Shown in pieces: positions 51,117-58,696 of a stretch of 64,000 bases of DNA. Numbering within the stretch: the first letter of the stretch is position 1; each line of letters opens with the position of its first letter. A program made the position numbers and the translations under genes. This DNA is from CAVSMC01 sp963728935. Lineage in GTDB: Bacteria > Pseudomonadota > Gammaproteobacteria > Burkholderiales > Casimicrobiaceae. Location: the NCBI GenBank assembly GCA_963728935.1, contig CAVSMC010000001.1, positions 1,488,001 through 1,552,000 on the forward strand, given 5' to 3'. The notes under the pieces are model-generated. The model saw only the letters and a program-made list of their open reading frames with translations. It searched no databases and had not been told where the DNA came from.

Positions 51117-52058
51117 TCAGCCGCCGTCTTCCATCAGCTTCTGCTGCCGCTCGATGAATTCCTTCGTGCTGTCGATGCCGCGTTGATTGAGCACGAAGTT
51201 GCGCACCGCGGCCTCGACGAGCACGGCGAGATTGCGGCCGGCTGCGACCGGAATCGTGACCTTGCGGGTCGGCACGCCGAGAATCTCCTGGTAGGTCGCG
51301 TTGACCTGCAGCCGGTCGAGCTCGGAGAACGCCTCGTGGCTGTGGTCCTCGAGGTGGACGATCAGCCGCAGCAGCTTGCGCGGCCGCACGGCGGTTTCGC
51401 CGAAGATCGTTCGAATGTTGAGGATGCCGATGCCGCGCACTTCGAGAAAATCGCGCAGCACGCCCGGGCAGCGCCCTTCGAGCGTGTCCGGCGAGATTCG
51501 GTAGAGCTCGACGATGTCGTCGGCGATCAGTCCGTTGCCGCGCGAGATCAGCTCGAGCGCGAGCTCGCTCTTGCCGATCGCCGAGTCGCCGGTGATGAGC
51601 ACGCCCATCTCGAGCACGTCGAGGAAGACGCCGTGCAGCGTCGTCGACTCGGCGAGCATTCTCGACAGATAGATGCGGATCACTTCGACGAGATGCGGCG
51701 AAGGCTGCGACGACGTGAGCAGCGCGACGTGCTTCGCATTGCATCGCTCGGTGAGCGTCGCCGGCACTTCCTCGCCGTTCGCGACGATGATCGCCGCGAG
51801 CTCCGTAGTGAACAGCCGTTCGCTCCACGACGCGGCCTCTGCGTCTGACTTCGAGCGCAGCCACGCGACCTCCGCCGCGCCGAGGATCTGTATGCGGAAC
51901 GGGTGGATGAAATTCATGTGGCCGACCTGGCCGATCGTCGGCTTGAGCGCGTTGTCGCCCGAGAGCACCTTGCTGCCGCCTTGGCGGCCGGCGACCCAAC
52001 GAAGTCCCAGACGAGCCTGATTGTCGGTGAAGAAGCGCTCGATGCTGACCTGGCGCAT
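51117..52058 (-). CDS. hprK: HPr kinase/phosphorylase
   Basis: 313 residues from MRQVSIERFF; an ATG at 52100 would reach back past the ptsN stop. The Walker A is LITGDSAIGKSELALEL, and the second signature is EVRGIGILNIRTIFGETAVR. Family function: it phosphorylates or dephosphorylates a serine on HPr-type proteins. In proteobacteria it works with the nitrogen PTS. It is sandwiched between rapZ and ptsN, the classical betaproteobacterial order. Confidence 0.94.
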   Translation of the reverse strand: MRQVSIERFFTDNQARLGLRWVAGRQGGSKVLSGDNALKPTIGQVGHMNFIHPFRIQILGAAEVAWLRSKSDAEAASWSERLFTTELAAIIVANGEEVPATLTERCNAKHVALLTSSQPSPHLVEVIRIYLSRMLAESTTLHGVFLDVLEMGVLITGDSAIGKSELALELISRGNGLIADDIVELYRISPDTLEGRCPGVLRDFLEVRGIGILNIRTIFGETAVRPRKLLRLIVHLEDHSHEAFSELDRLQVNATYQEILGVPTRKVTIPVAAGRNLAVLVEAAVRNFVLNQRGIDSTKEFIERQQKLMEDGG

Positions 52059-52081
52059 TACTCCATCGCCGATATCGTCGT

Positions 52082-52543
52082 TCACGACGTCGGTTCCCAC
52101 CCTGCGAACAACGCGTGCAGCGCGCCGGCATCGGCGGCGGCGGCGAGCCGTTCGCGGAACGAGCGCTCGGAAAACATCTGCGCGAGCTCGGAAAGAATCT
52201 GCAGATGTTGCTCGGTTGCATGCTCCGGCACAAGCAGCACGAAAACTTGCGCGACCGGTTTGCCGTCCGGTGCGTCGAACGGAATCGGCGACGCGAGGCG
52301 CACGAACGCGCCCTGCGCGCTTGCAAGGCCCTTGATGCGACCGTGCGGAATCGCAACGCTCTGCCCGAGGCCCGTCGAGCCGAGCTTCTCGCGCGCAAGC
52401 AGACTGTCGACGACAAGCTTTCGCGCGAGTCCGTGATTGCGCTCGAACAGATCGCCGACCGCTTCGAACAGCCGCGACTTCGATGCCGCGTCGAAGTCGA
52501 GCATGATGTTCGCGGCTGGCAGAAGCTCGGCGATCTGGTTCAT
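52082..52543 (-). CDS. ptsN: PTS IIA-like nitrogen regulatory protein PtsN
   Basis: 153 residues. The phosphorylatable histidine lies in LGQSVAIPHGRIKGL, with the following FVRLASPIPFDAPDGKPVAQVFVLLVPEHATEQHLQILSELAQMF in outline. It is the IIA(Ntr) of the phosphoenolpyruvate-nitrogen PTS and links carbon, nitrogen and potassium regulation. A dispersed inverted repeat and the hpf terminator lie directly upstream, so ptsN must have its own promoter in or next to the repeat. Confidence 0.95.
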   Translation of the reverse strand: MNQIAELLPAANIMLDFDAASKSRLFEAVGDLFERNHGLARKLVVDSLLAREKLGSTGLGQSVAIPHGRIKGLASAQGAFVRLASPIPFDAPDGKPVAQVFVLLVPEHATEQHLQILSELAQMFSERSFRERLAAAADAGALHALFAGWEPTS

Positions 52544-52569
52544 CGATTGTTCGGCGCCTTTGAAAAGTA

Positions 52570-52654
52570 GAAAAGTAGGGTCAGACTCGACTTTTCATAC
52601 GGCGTGGGCTCATTGGGGGCGATTGACGAAAAGTCGAGTCTGACCCTACTTTTC
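52570..52654. repeat. GGGTCAGACTCGA-family inverted repeat, copy 4 (best preserved)
   Basis: Perfect 27-base arms at 52570-52596 and 52628-52654 around a 31-base centre. The arm order is GAAAAGTA, GGGTCAGACTCGA, CTTTTC. It fills the space between ptsN (start 52543) and the hpf terminator and must be crossed by, or contain, the ptsN promoter. Confidence 0.92.
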
Positions 52655-52690
52655 AAAGCAAAACGGGCCGTCAGTCCGCTGACGGCCCGT
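52655..52690 (-). terminator. Rho-independent terminator of the rpoN-hpf transcript
   Basis: Minus-strand stem ACGGGCCGTCAG / CTGACGGCCCGT (52690-52679 with 52674-52663), loop of four bases, followed by TTTGCTTTG on the transcript. It lies about 40 bases after the hpf stop. Confidence 0.8.
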
Positions 52691-52727
52691 CGGCATCGAG
52701 CGCGCCGGGATTATATAGCGCCGACCT

Positions 52728-53093
52728 TTAGCGCGGGCGGGCCGCCGGCGGCGGCGACTGCGATTGCGCCTCGGCAGGCTCGTCCTTCGCGCCGGCCGTG
52801 TCGTGCCTGCGCTCCTCGCGCTTTTCTTTGTGCTTCAGCACCTGGCGATCGAGCTTGTCGGCGAGCGCGTCGATCGCCGCGTAGAGGTCCGCGTCGATCG
52901 CCTCGGCGTGAATATCCTTGCCGCGCGTATGAAGATTCGCTTCGATCTTCTGCTGCAGCTTGTCCACCGTCATCACGACGTTGACGTCGATCACGTGATC
53001 GAAATGGCGGACGACGCGATCGAGCTTGGCGACGACGTAGTCGCGGATCGCGGGCGTGATCGTCAGATGATGACCGGTGAGATTCAAGTTCAT
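52728..53093 (-). CDS. hpf: Ribosome hibernation promoting factor
   Basis: 121 residues. MNLNLTGHHLTITPAIRDYV, HVIDVNVVMTVDKLQQKIEANLH and ADLYAAIDALADKLDRQVLKHKEK are classic HPF/YfiA features, with the two basic helices that sit in the ribosome. A tail of about 25 residues rich in A/E/P/Q follows, so this is the short form without the dimerising long-HPF domain. It follows rpoN in the usual order and ends at a strong terminator. Confidence 0.94.
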   Translation of the reverse strand: MNLNLTGHHLTITPAIRDYVVAKLDRVVRHFDHVIDVNVVMTVDKLQQKIEANLHTRGKDIHAEAIDADLYAAIDALADKLDRQVLKHKEKREERRHDTAGAKDEPAEAQSQSPPPAARPR

Positions 53094-53140
53094 TAAGCCT
53101 CCTCCTCGATGATGCTCCGCTCTGGACGGAGCGCGGCCTG

Positions 53141-54652
53141 CTACAGCGACTTGCGCAGATTGACCGGAGGGATTTGCAGCGACTCCCGATACTTGGCGAT
53201 CGTCCTGCGGGCGACCAGGATGCCTTGGTCGCCGAGCAGGTCGGCGATCCGACTGTCGGTGAGCGGCGTCTTGGGATTCTCGGCGCCGATCAGCTGTTTG
53301 ATAAGGGCGCGGATCGCCGTGGCCGACGCTGCGCCGCCGGTGTCCGTGGCGACGTGGCTGCCGAAGAAATACTTGAGCTCGTAGGTGCCGCGCGGCGTCA
53401 GCATGTACTTCTGCGTGGTGACGCGCGAGATCGTCGATTCGTGCAGGTCGAGCATGTCGGCGATCTCGCGCAGCACCATCGGGCGCATCGCGACTTCCCC
53501 GTGCTCGAAGAAGCGCCGTTGGCGGTCGACGATCGCCTGCGCGACGCGCAGGATCGTCTCGAAGCGCTGTTGCACGTTGCGGATCAGCCACTTCGCCTCC
53601 TGCAGCTGCGCGGCGAGCTGCTGATTCGACGCCTCGCGATTGCGCGTGAGGATGTCGGCGTAGATGCGGTTCAATCGCAGCTTCGGCATGGCCGCTTCGT
53701 TGAGCGACGCCACCCATTGATTGCGCACCTTGCGCACGATCACGTCGGGAATGACGTAATTCGCTTCCGCTTTCGCGAATGCGGCGCCCGGTCGCGGGTT
53801 GAGGCTCGTGATCAGCGAGCGCACCGCACGAACGCCGGTGTCGTCGGTATGCAGCAGACGCTTCAATTTGGTGAAGTCGCGCGCCGCGAGCAGCGTAAGG
53901 TAATCGCAAACGACCGTAAGCGCCTCGGCGCGGAACGGTATTGACTCGGGCAGCGCCCTCAACTGCAAGGCGAGACATTCGGACGCATCGCGCGCGCCGA
54001 CCCCCGCGGGCTCGAAGCTCTGCAAAAACTTCAATGCGATGTTGATCTCGTCGGGCTCGATCTCGAGCTCGGCGGGAAAGAGCTCGGCGAGCTCATCTAG
54101 CGACGATGCGAGATAGCCGTCGTCATCGAGCGCATCGATAAGCGACGCGACGATCTGGCGGTCGCGCAGCGGCAAGTTGAGCACGGCGAGTTGGCTGCCG
54201 AGGTGATCGCGCAGCGTGCTCGTCGCGACCTGCTGCGGATAGAAGCCGTCGTCGTCCTCGTCGCCCGCTCCAGTGCCGCCGCCCCAATCGGAATCGCCGG
54301 ACGAGAAGTCTTCGAAGTCGGAGCGATCGACTCCGCCTTCGACGCCACCCTCGACGACGTCGGGGACTTCGGGAACGCGCTCGGCTTCGACTTCGGTGCG
54401 CTCGAAGTCGTCGACGCGCACCTCGCTTTCGCGCGTCTCGAGCTCGCGCGGCGGTCCCGACTCACCCACCGCGACTTCGGCGGGAGCCGAGTCCTCTTCC
54501 TCGGCCTTCTCGAGCAGAGGGTTTTCCTGAAGCAGCCGCTCGACCTCCGCATTCAACTCGATCGTCGACAGCTGCAGCAGCCGAATGGACTGCTGAAGCT
54601 GCGGCGTCAGCGTCAGGTGTTGCGAGAGCTTGAGCTGGAGCGTCTGCTTCAT
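53141..54652 (-). CDS. rpoN: RNA polymerase sigma-54 factor
   Basis: 503 residues. Region I is the glutamine/leucine-rich LKLSQHLTLTPQLQQSIRLLQLS. An acidic region II follows (about 60-145, many D/E). The core-binding and HTH domains come next, ending in the RpoN box ARRTIAKYRESLQIP near the C-terminus, which reads the -24 element. It controls nitrogen, motility and other genes with enhancer-binding proteins. It sits between lptB and hpf as in most betaproteobacteria. Confidence 0.96.
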   Translation of the reverse strand: MKQTLQLKLSQHLTLTPQLQQSIRLLQLSTIELNAEVERLLQENPLLEKAEEEDSAPAEVAVGESGPPRELETRESEVRVDDFERTEVEAERVPEVPDVVEGGVEGGVDRSDFEDFSSGDSDWGGGTGAGDEDDDGFYPQQVATSTLRDHLGSQLAVLNLPLRDRQIVASLIDALDDDGYLASSLDELAELFPAELEIEPDEINIALKFLQSFEPAGVGARDASECLALQLRALPESIPFRAEALTVVCDYLTLLAARDFTKLKRLLHTDDTGVRAVRSLITSLNPRPGAAFAKAEANYVIPDVIVRKVRNQWVASLNEAAMPKLRLNRIYADILTRNREASNQQLAAQLQEAKWLIRNVQQRFETILRVAQAIVDRQRRFFEHGEVAMRPMVLREIADMLDLHESTISRVTTQKYMLTPRGTYELKYFFGSHVATDTGGAASATAIRALIKQLIGAENPKTPLTDSRIADLLGDQGILVARRTIAKYRESLQIPPVNLRKSL

Positions 54653-54695
54653 TGCGACGACGGATTCGACCGCGACCCGCCCGACGCTTCACGCG

Positions 54696-55421
54696 TCAGA
54701 GCCGGAAATGCTCGCCGAGATAGACCTTGCGAACCGCCTCATTATAGACAATCTCGCCCGGCGCGCCCGAGGCGAGCACACGGCCCTCGTTGATGATGTA
54801 CGCGCGGTCGCAGATGCCGAGCGTTTCGCGCACGTTGTGGTCGGTGATCAGCACGCCGATTCCACGCTCCTTCAGGAATCCGATGATCTTCTGGATGTCG
54901 AGCACGGCGATCGGATCCACACCGGCGAACGGCTCGTCGAGCAGGATGAAGCGCGGCCGCGTCGCGAGAGCGCGCGCGATCTCGACGCGGCGACGCTCGC
55001 CACCCGAAAGCGACAGCGCGGGCGCATCGGCGAGGTGCGCGATCGAGAGATCTTCGAGCAGCGCATCGAGACGGTTCGCGACCGCGTCGGTGTCGAGCTC
55101 GTCCTGCAATTCGAGTATCGCACGAACGTTCTGCGCGACGGTGAGCTTGCGAAAGATCGACGCTTCCTGCGGCAGATACGAGAGGCCCAGCCGCGCGCGG
55201 GCGTGAATGGGCATCCGCGACAGCTCGCGGCCGTCGAGCTCGATCCGTCCGCCGTCCGCCGCGACGAGGCCGACGATCATGTAGAAGCACGTCGTCTTGC
55301 CGGCGCCGTTCGGGCCGAGCAGACCGATGACCTCGCCGCTCGCGACATCGAGCGAGACGTCGTGGACGACCGTGCGTGACTTGTAACGCTTCTCCAGCCG
55401 TGCGACCGACAGCTGACTCAT
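54696..55421 (-). CDS. lptB: LptB, ATPase of the lipopolysaccharide export transporter
   Basis: 241 residues, exactly the family length. Walker A GPNGAGKTTCFYMI, signature LSGGERRRVEIARAL, Walker B FILLDEPFAGVDPIAV, and the switch histidine in TDHNVRETL. The tail VYLGEHFRL is typical. It powers LPS extraction by LptFG through LptC and LptA. The Shine-Dalgarno GGAGG comes from the intercistronic repeat immediately upstream. Confidence 0.97.
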   Translation of the reverse strand: MSQLSVARLEKRYKSRTVVHDVSLDVASGEVIGLLGPNGAGKTTCFYMIVGLVAADGGRIELDGRELSRMPIHARARLGLSYLPQEASIFRKLTVAQNVRAILELQDELDTDAVANRLDALLEDLSIAHLADAPALSLSGGERRRVEIARALATRPRFILLDEPFAGVDPIAVLDIQKIIGFLKERGIGVLITDHNVRETLGICDRAYIINEGRVLASGAPGEIVYNEAVRKVYLGEHFRL

Positions 55422-55424
55422 CGG

Positions 55425-55531
55425 CCGGCCTCCACGCAGCGGTTGCGCAATGCGAAGTCCAGAGCGTCGGCCTCGGTCGACTCGCGCGGCGACAGGCCCT
55501 GCGGGCTTGCGGCTTCGCCCGCCGCGCTCAT
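55425..55531 (-). repeat. Intercistronic ~100-base repeat, copy A
   Basis: On the minus strand it opens with ATGAGCGCGGCGGGCGAAGC, identical over 20 bases to copy C. It contains GGCCTGTCGCCG and GAGGCCGACGCTC, and closes with GGAGGCC just before the lptB ATG. It also reads as a 37-codon frame ending in ATGA overlap with lptB. It fills the lptA-lptB gap. Confidence 0.65.
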
Positions 55532-55535
55532 CGCC

Positions 55536-56177
55536 TCATTTGGCCGGTGCCCGCAATTCGTCGGCGGGCTTGAGCGCGGGCGCGGCTGGCGCATCCTTCG
55601 GTGCCGCGGCGTCGGACTTGCCCTTTTCGCCCGGAACCTTGGGCAGCGCATCGGATTTCGGCTGAAACACGCCGCGTACGCGCGCGCCGGGCCCTTCGCT
55701 CGGCGCAGCCTGACTCGCAACGCGTCCCTCGGCCTTGAACTGCTCGGTCGTCGAGTTGTACGAAATGTAGTTGCTGCGAAGCTCGTCCTGTCCACGGCGC
55801 AGCATCGCGTTGTCGTAGAGCTCGAGCAGCGTCTTCGTGCCATCGTATTCGGCGCGCTGCGCGTAGCCCTCGAAGTATTCGTCCTTGCCGTCCTGTTTCT
55901 GCCTGAATGTCACCGGATCGCCGTACGCGGTGGCGGACACCGAATTGTCCGGGTTCTGCTTGAAATCGATGCGGTCGGCATGGATCGTCATCGTGCCCTG
56001 CGTGATGACGACGTTGCCGCGCAACGCGCCGACCTTCGTCTGGTAGTTGACGTCGCCGGTGTCCGCCGAATAGTTGATCGGCTTGTCGCGGTCGCCCTGC
56101 TCGGCGAATGCCGGCGACGCGGTCGCTGCGAGTGCGAGCAGCACGACGGCACGGTAGCGGCAACGATGGACGTTCAT
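55536..56177 (-). CDS. lptA: LptA, periplasmic LPS transport protein
   Basis: 213 residues with a signal peptide (VVLLALAATASPAFAEQ). The OstA-type beta-jellyroll repeats are visible as INYSADTGDVNYQTKVGALRGNVVITQGTMTIHADRI in outline and the following NSTTEQFKAEGRV. The last ~45 residues are a low-complexity A/K/P tail. LptA forms the periplasmic bridge for LPS between LptC and LptD. Its ATG overlaps the lptC stop (ATGA); after its stop a roughly 100-base repeat leads to lptB. Confidence 0.93.
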   Translation of the reverse strand: MNVHRCRYRAVVLLALAATASPAFAEQGDRDKPINYSADTGDVNYQTKVGALRGNVVITQGTMTIHADRIDFKQNPDNSVSATAYGDPVTFRQKQDGKDEYFEGYAQRAEYDGTKTLLELYDNAMLRRGQDELRSNYISYNSTTEQFKAEGRVASQAAPSEGPGARVRGVFQPKSDALPKVPGEKGKSDAAAPKDAPAAPALKPADELRAPAK

Positions 56178-56809
56178 CGATTCAACGGGCGATCGACGGT
56201 GTGGGGCTGCAGCGTGCCTCGCACGTTCGACTTGAGCTTCAGCGTGTGCGCGTTGTTGTCGAGCTCCATTCCGACGGCGCGAATTATTCCACGCGGCTCC
56301 TCGATCGTCACCGGTCCGTCGGTGGATGCAAGCCCGCGCTTGGGAACGACGCGCAATGTCTCGCTCGACACGGTGATCGGGCCCGCCGACTGCCCGTCCT
56401 CGCTCGCGGGCGCCGAACCCGCTTCGCGCGCAGTGTGCACGTTGCCCTTGAGCATCACCGTCTCGCGATCGCCGGACAGCGAACCCGAGTCGGCGCTCAC
56501 GTCGATGCGCGGCTGGTCCGGATCGGTCAACGACATCGTCGGCTGGGTGAAATCGATGGTGTCGTCGTCGGCGTAATGCTGCGCGCGCTTCGCGCCGAGC
56601 GACTGGCGGAGGCGTCCCTCGGCATCGAAGCTGTCGCCGCGGAAGTTGTCGATGAAGATGTCGGCCGCATGCCGGTGCGAGCCATCGGCGCGCGGCGACG
56701 GCGGCTGCACTTGTGCATCGAGCCAATAGGTGAGCGCGGCCAGACCGCCGAGCAGCAGCGCCGGAGACCATGCAACGAGCCGGTCGACCAATCGCTGTCC
56801 GCGTGTCAT
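56174..56809 (-). CDS. lptC: LptC, inner-membrane LPS export protein
   Basis: 211 residues. A single N-terminal membrane helix (about 12-32, ALLLGGLAALTYWLDAQV) and a beta-jellyroll with DIFIDNFRGDSFDAEGRLRQSLGAKRAQHYADDDTIDF in outline, typical of YrbK/LptC. It accepts LPS from LptBFG and passes it to LptA. It lies 36 bases after kdsC and overlaps lptA by four bases. Confidence 0.93.
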   Translation of the reverse strand: MTRGQRLVDRLVAWSPALLLGGLAALTYWLDAQVQPPSPRADGSHRHAADIFIDNFRGDSFDAEGRLRQSLGAKRAQHYADDDTIDFTQPTMSLTDPDQPRIDVSADSGSLSGDRETVMLKGNVHTAREAGSAPASEDGQSAGPITVSSETLRVVPKRGLASTDGPVTIEEPRGIIRAVGMELDNNAHTLKLKSNVRGTLQPHTVDRPLNR

Positions 56810-56845
56810 CGCATGCTCACGGGTCTAGCTTCGCGCCGCGAACGC

Positions 56846-57376
56846 TCATGCGTCGATGTCCGCGCGGCGAACCGCCGGCGACGATTTCGCGCCGAGGATC
56901 AGCTCGCACGCTTCACGCACGGCGCCGTTGCCTCCGTCGCGGCGCGTGACGTAGTGGGCACGCGCGAGCAACGCCGCCGGCGCGTGCGGCACCGTGAGCG
57001 CCAATCCGCAACGCTCGAGGACCGGTAGGTCGGGAAGATCATCGCCGATGTGCGCGCACGCGTTCGGTGCAAGCTCGAGGTCGGTGCGAAGGCGTTCCCA
57101 CGGCCCGAGCTTGTCCTCGGCGCCTTGAACGAGCATCGTCACGCCGAGCGAGCGTGCGCGAAGCGCAACGGCGGGCGCGTTGCTGCCGGTGATCCAAGCG
57201 ATCATCACGCCCGCGGCGGCGAGCATTCGAATGCCCACACCGTCGAGCGCCGAAAACGCCTTCATCTCGCGTCCGTCGTCGCCGATGTAGATACGCCCAT
57301 CGGTCAGCACGCCGTCGACATCGCAGGTCAACAGCCGAATGGCGCTCGCTCGAGCGGCGATATCGTTCGTCGTCAC
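56846..57376 (-). CDS. kdsC: 3-deoxy-D-manno-octulosonate-8-phosphate phosphatase
   Basis: 176 residues from GTG 57376, with AAGGAGG seven bases upstream supplied by the intercistronic repeat. HAD motif I is LTCDVDGVLTDGRIYIGDDG; others are WITGS, and the lysine and aspartates in GAEDKLGPWERL and HIGDDLPDLPVLERCG. It has no cap domain, as expected for the tetrameric KdsC. It releases Kdo for LPS synthesis and works next to KdsD. Confidence 0.95.
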   Translation of the reverse strand: MTTNDIAARASAIRLLTCDVDGVLTDGRIYIGDDGREMKAFSALDGVGIRMLAAAGVMIAWITGSNAPAVALRARSLGVTMLVQGAEDKLGPWERLRTDLELAPNACAHIGDDLPDLPVLERCGLALTVPHAPAALLARAHYVTRRDGGNGAVREACELILGAKSSPAVRRADIDA

Positions 57377-57379
57377 CCC

Positions 57380-57477
57380 GCGGCCTCCTTCGACCTCGTC
57401 ATTGCGAAACGCGTCGAGCGTCGGCCGCGAGCAAGCGCACGGTGACAGGCCGTTCGGGTCTTGGCTTCGCCCGCCGT
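57380..57477 (-). repeat. Intercistronic ~100-base repeat, copy B
   Basis: Minus strand, between kdsD and kdsC. It contains CGGCGGGCGAAGCC, GGCCTGTCACCG and CGCGGCCGACGC in the same order and spacing as the other copies, and ends in AAGGAGGCCGC before the kdsC GTG. Confidence 0.65.
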
Positions 57478-57485
57478 GTTCGTGT

Positions 57486-58526
57486 TCACACGACCCGCGC
57501 GATGAAAAGATCGTGCACATTGAGCGCGCCAACGAGCCGATCGTCTTCGACGACCAGCAGCGCCATCACCTTGGGCGGCTTTTCCATCAGCTCGACACAA
57601 TCGACCGCCATTCGCTCGGGCGCGATCGTGCGCGGCGTCCGCGTCATGAAATCCGCCACCCGCGCCGCAGCGAAGTCGCGCACCCGCGGCAGGCACCGGC
57701 GAAGGTCGCCGTCGGTGAACACACCGGCTACGCGGCCGTCGGCGTCGACGATCGCCGTCATTCCCATGGCCTTGCCGCTCATTTCGACGACGGCTTGCGC
57801 GAGCGTCGCATCGACGCCGACGATCGGCAACGCGGCACCTTCGCGCATCACATCCCTGACCGTCGTGAGCAAGCGCCGTCCGAGCGGGCCGCCAGGGTGC
57901 GAGCGCGCGAAGTCGTCGACCGAGAAGCCGCGCGCATCGAGCAGCGCGACGGCGAGCGCGTCGCCGAGCGCGAGCGCGGCGGTCGTGCTTGCCGTTGGCG
58001 CGAGGCCGAGCGGACAGGCCTCGGAGTCGACCGCGGCATCGAGATGGACATCGGCGCTCTTCGCGAGCGACGACTGTTCGTTGCCGGTCAGCGCGACGAT
58101 GGTCGCGCCCTGACGCTTGACGTGCGGTGCGAGTGACACGAGCTCGTCGGTCTCGCCGGAGTTCGACAGCAGCACGACGACATCGGCGGGCGTGATCATG
58201 CCGAGATCGCCGTGCGAAGCCTCACCGGCGTGCACGAAGAACGCCGGCGTGCCGGTCGACGCGAGCGTCGCGGCGAGCTTTCGCGCGACGTGGCCCGACT
58301 TGCCGATGCCCGAGACGACGACGCGGCCGCGGCAATTGAGCATCAGCGCGACAGCAGCGACGAACGGGTCGCCCAGTCGCGCAGCGAGCGCCTCGATCGC
58401 TGCGGCTTCGGTCGCGAGCACCTTGCGAGCGAGCGCGAGCGCGCGCGCTGCGTCGACGCCGACGCGATCGTGCGTCGCCGGCGGAGCCGTCGGGTCGCTG
58501 CGCGCGCGGGTGGCTGTCGCGGCCAT
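57486..58526 (-). CDS. kdsD: Arabinose-5-phosphate isomerase
   Basis: 346 residues. The SIS domain has VVVSGIGKSGHVARKLAATLASTGTPAFFVHAGEASHGD in outline, SNSGETDE and ACPLGLAPTASTTAALALGDALA. Two CBS domains follow (about 220-340; VRDVMREGAALPIV and VADFMTRTPRTIAPERM). It interconverts ribulose-5-phosphate and arabinose-5-phosphate, the first step to Kdo. A minus-strand TATACT (58539-58534) lies so close to the ATG that the message may be nearly leaderless. It is divergent from the KefB-type antiporter. Confidence 0.95.
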   Translation of the reverse strand: MAATATRARSDPTAPPATHDRVGVDAARALALARKVLATEAAAIEALAARLGDPFVAAVALMLNCRGRVVVSGIGKSGHVARKLAATLASTGTPAFFVHAGEASHGDLGMITPADVVVLLSNSGETDELVSLAPHVKRQGATIVALTGNEQSSLAKSADVHLDAAVDSEACPLGLAPTASTTAALALGDALAVALLDARGFSVDDFARSHPGGPLGRRLLTTVRDVMREGAALPIVGVDATLAQAVVEMSGKAMGMTAIVDADGRVAGVFTDGDLRRCLPRVRDFAAARVADFMTRTPRTIAPERMAVDCVELMEKPPKVMALLVVEDDRLVGALNVHDLFIARVV

Positions 58527-58696
58527 TGGATGCAGTATAACCGACGCCTCTCGCGCGAGACCTTCGCCGTGCCCGCGCTTCCGTTCGCGTCACGGAAGAA
58601 ACGACACGTCGAGCGCCGCGGAGGGGCGCAGGAATCGCCAATCGTGGCGTGCTACATTCGACGCGTCCTCTCGTTCCCGGCGCTCCCCGCGAGATC

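Noticed and set aside
49000..52416. A 1138-codon open frame on the minus strand
   Set aside because: Only its last 206 codons (the LON-domain protein) are real. The rest runs through ubiX, rapZ and hprK in a wrong frame with arginine-rich low-complexity translation, a GC-rich artefact.
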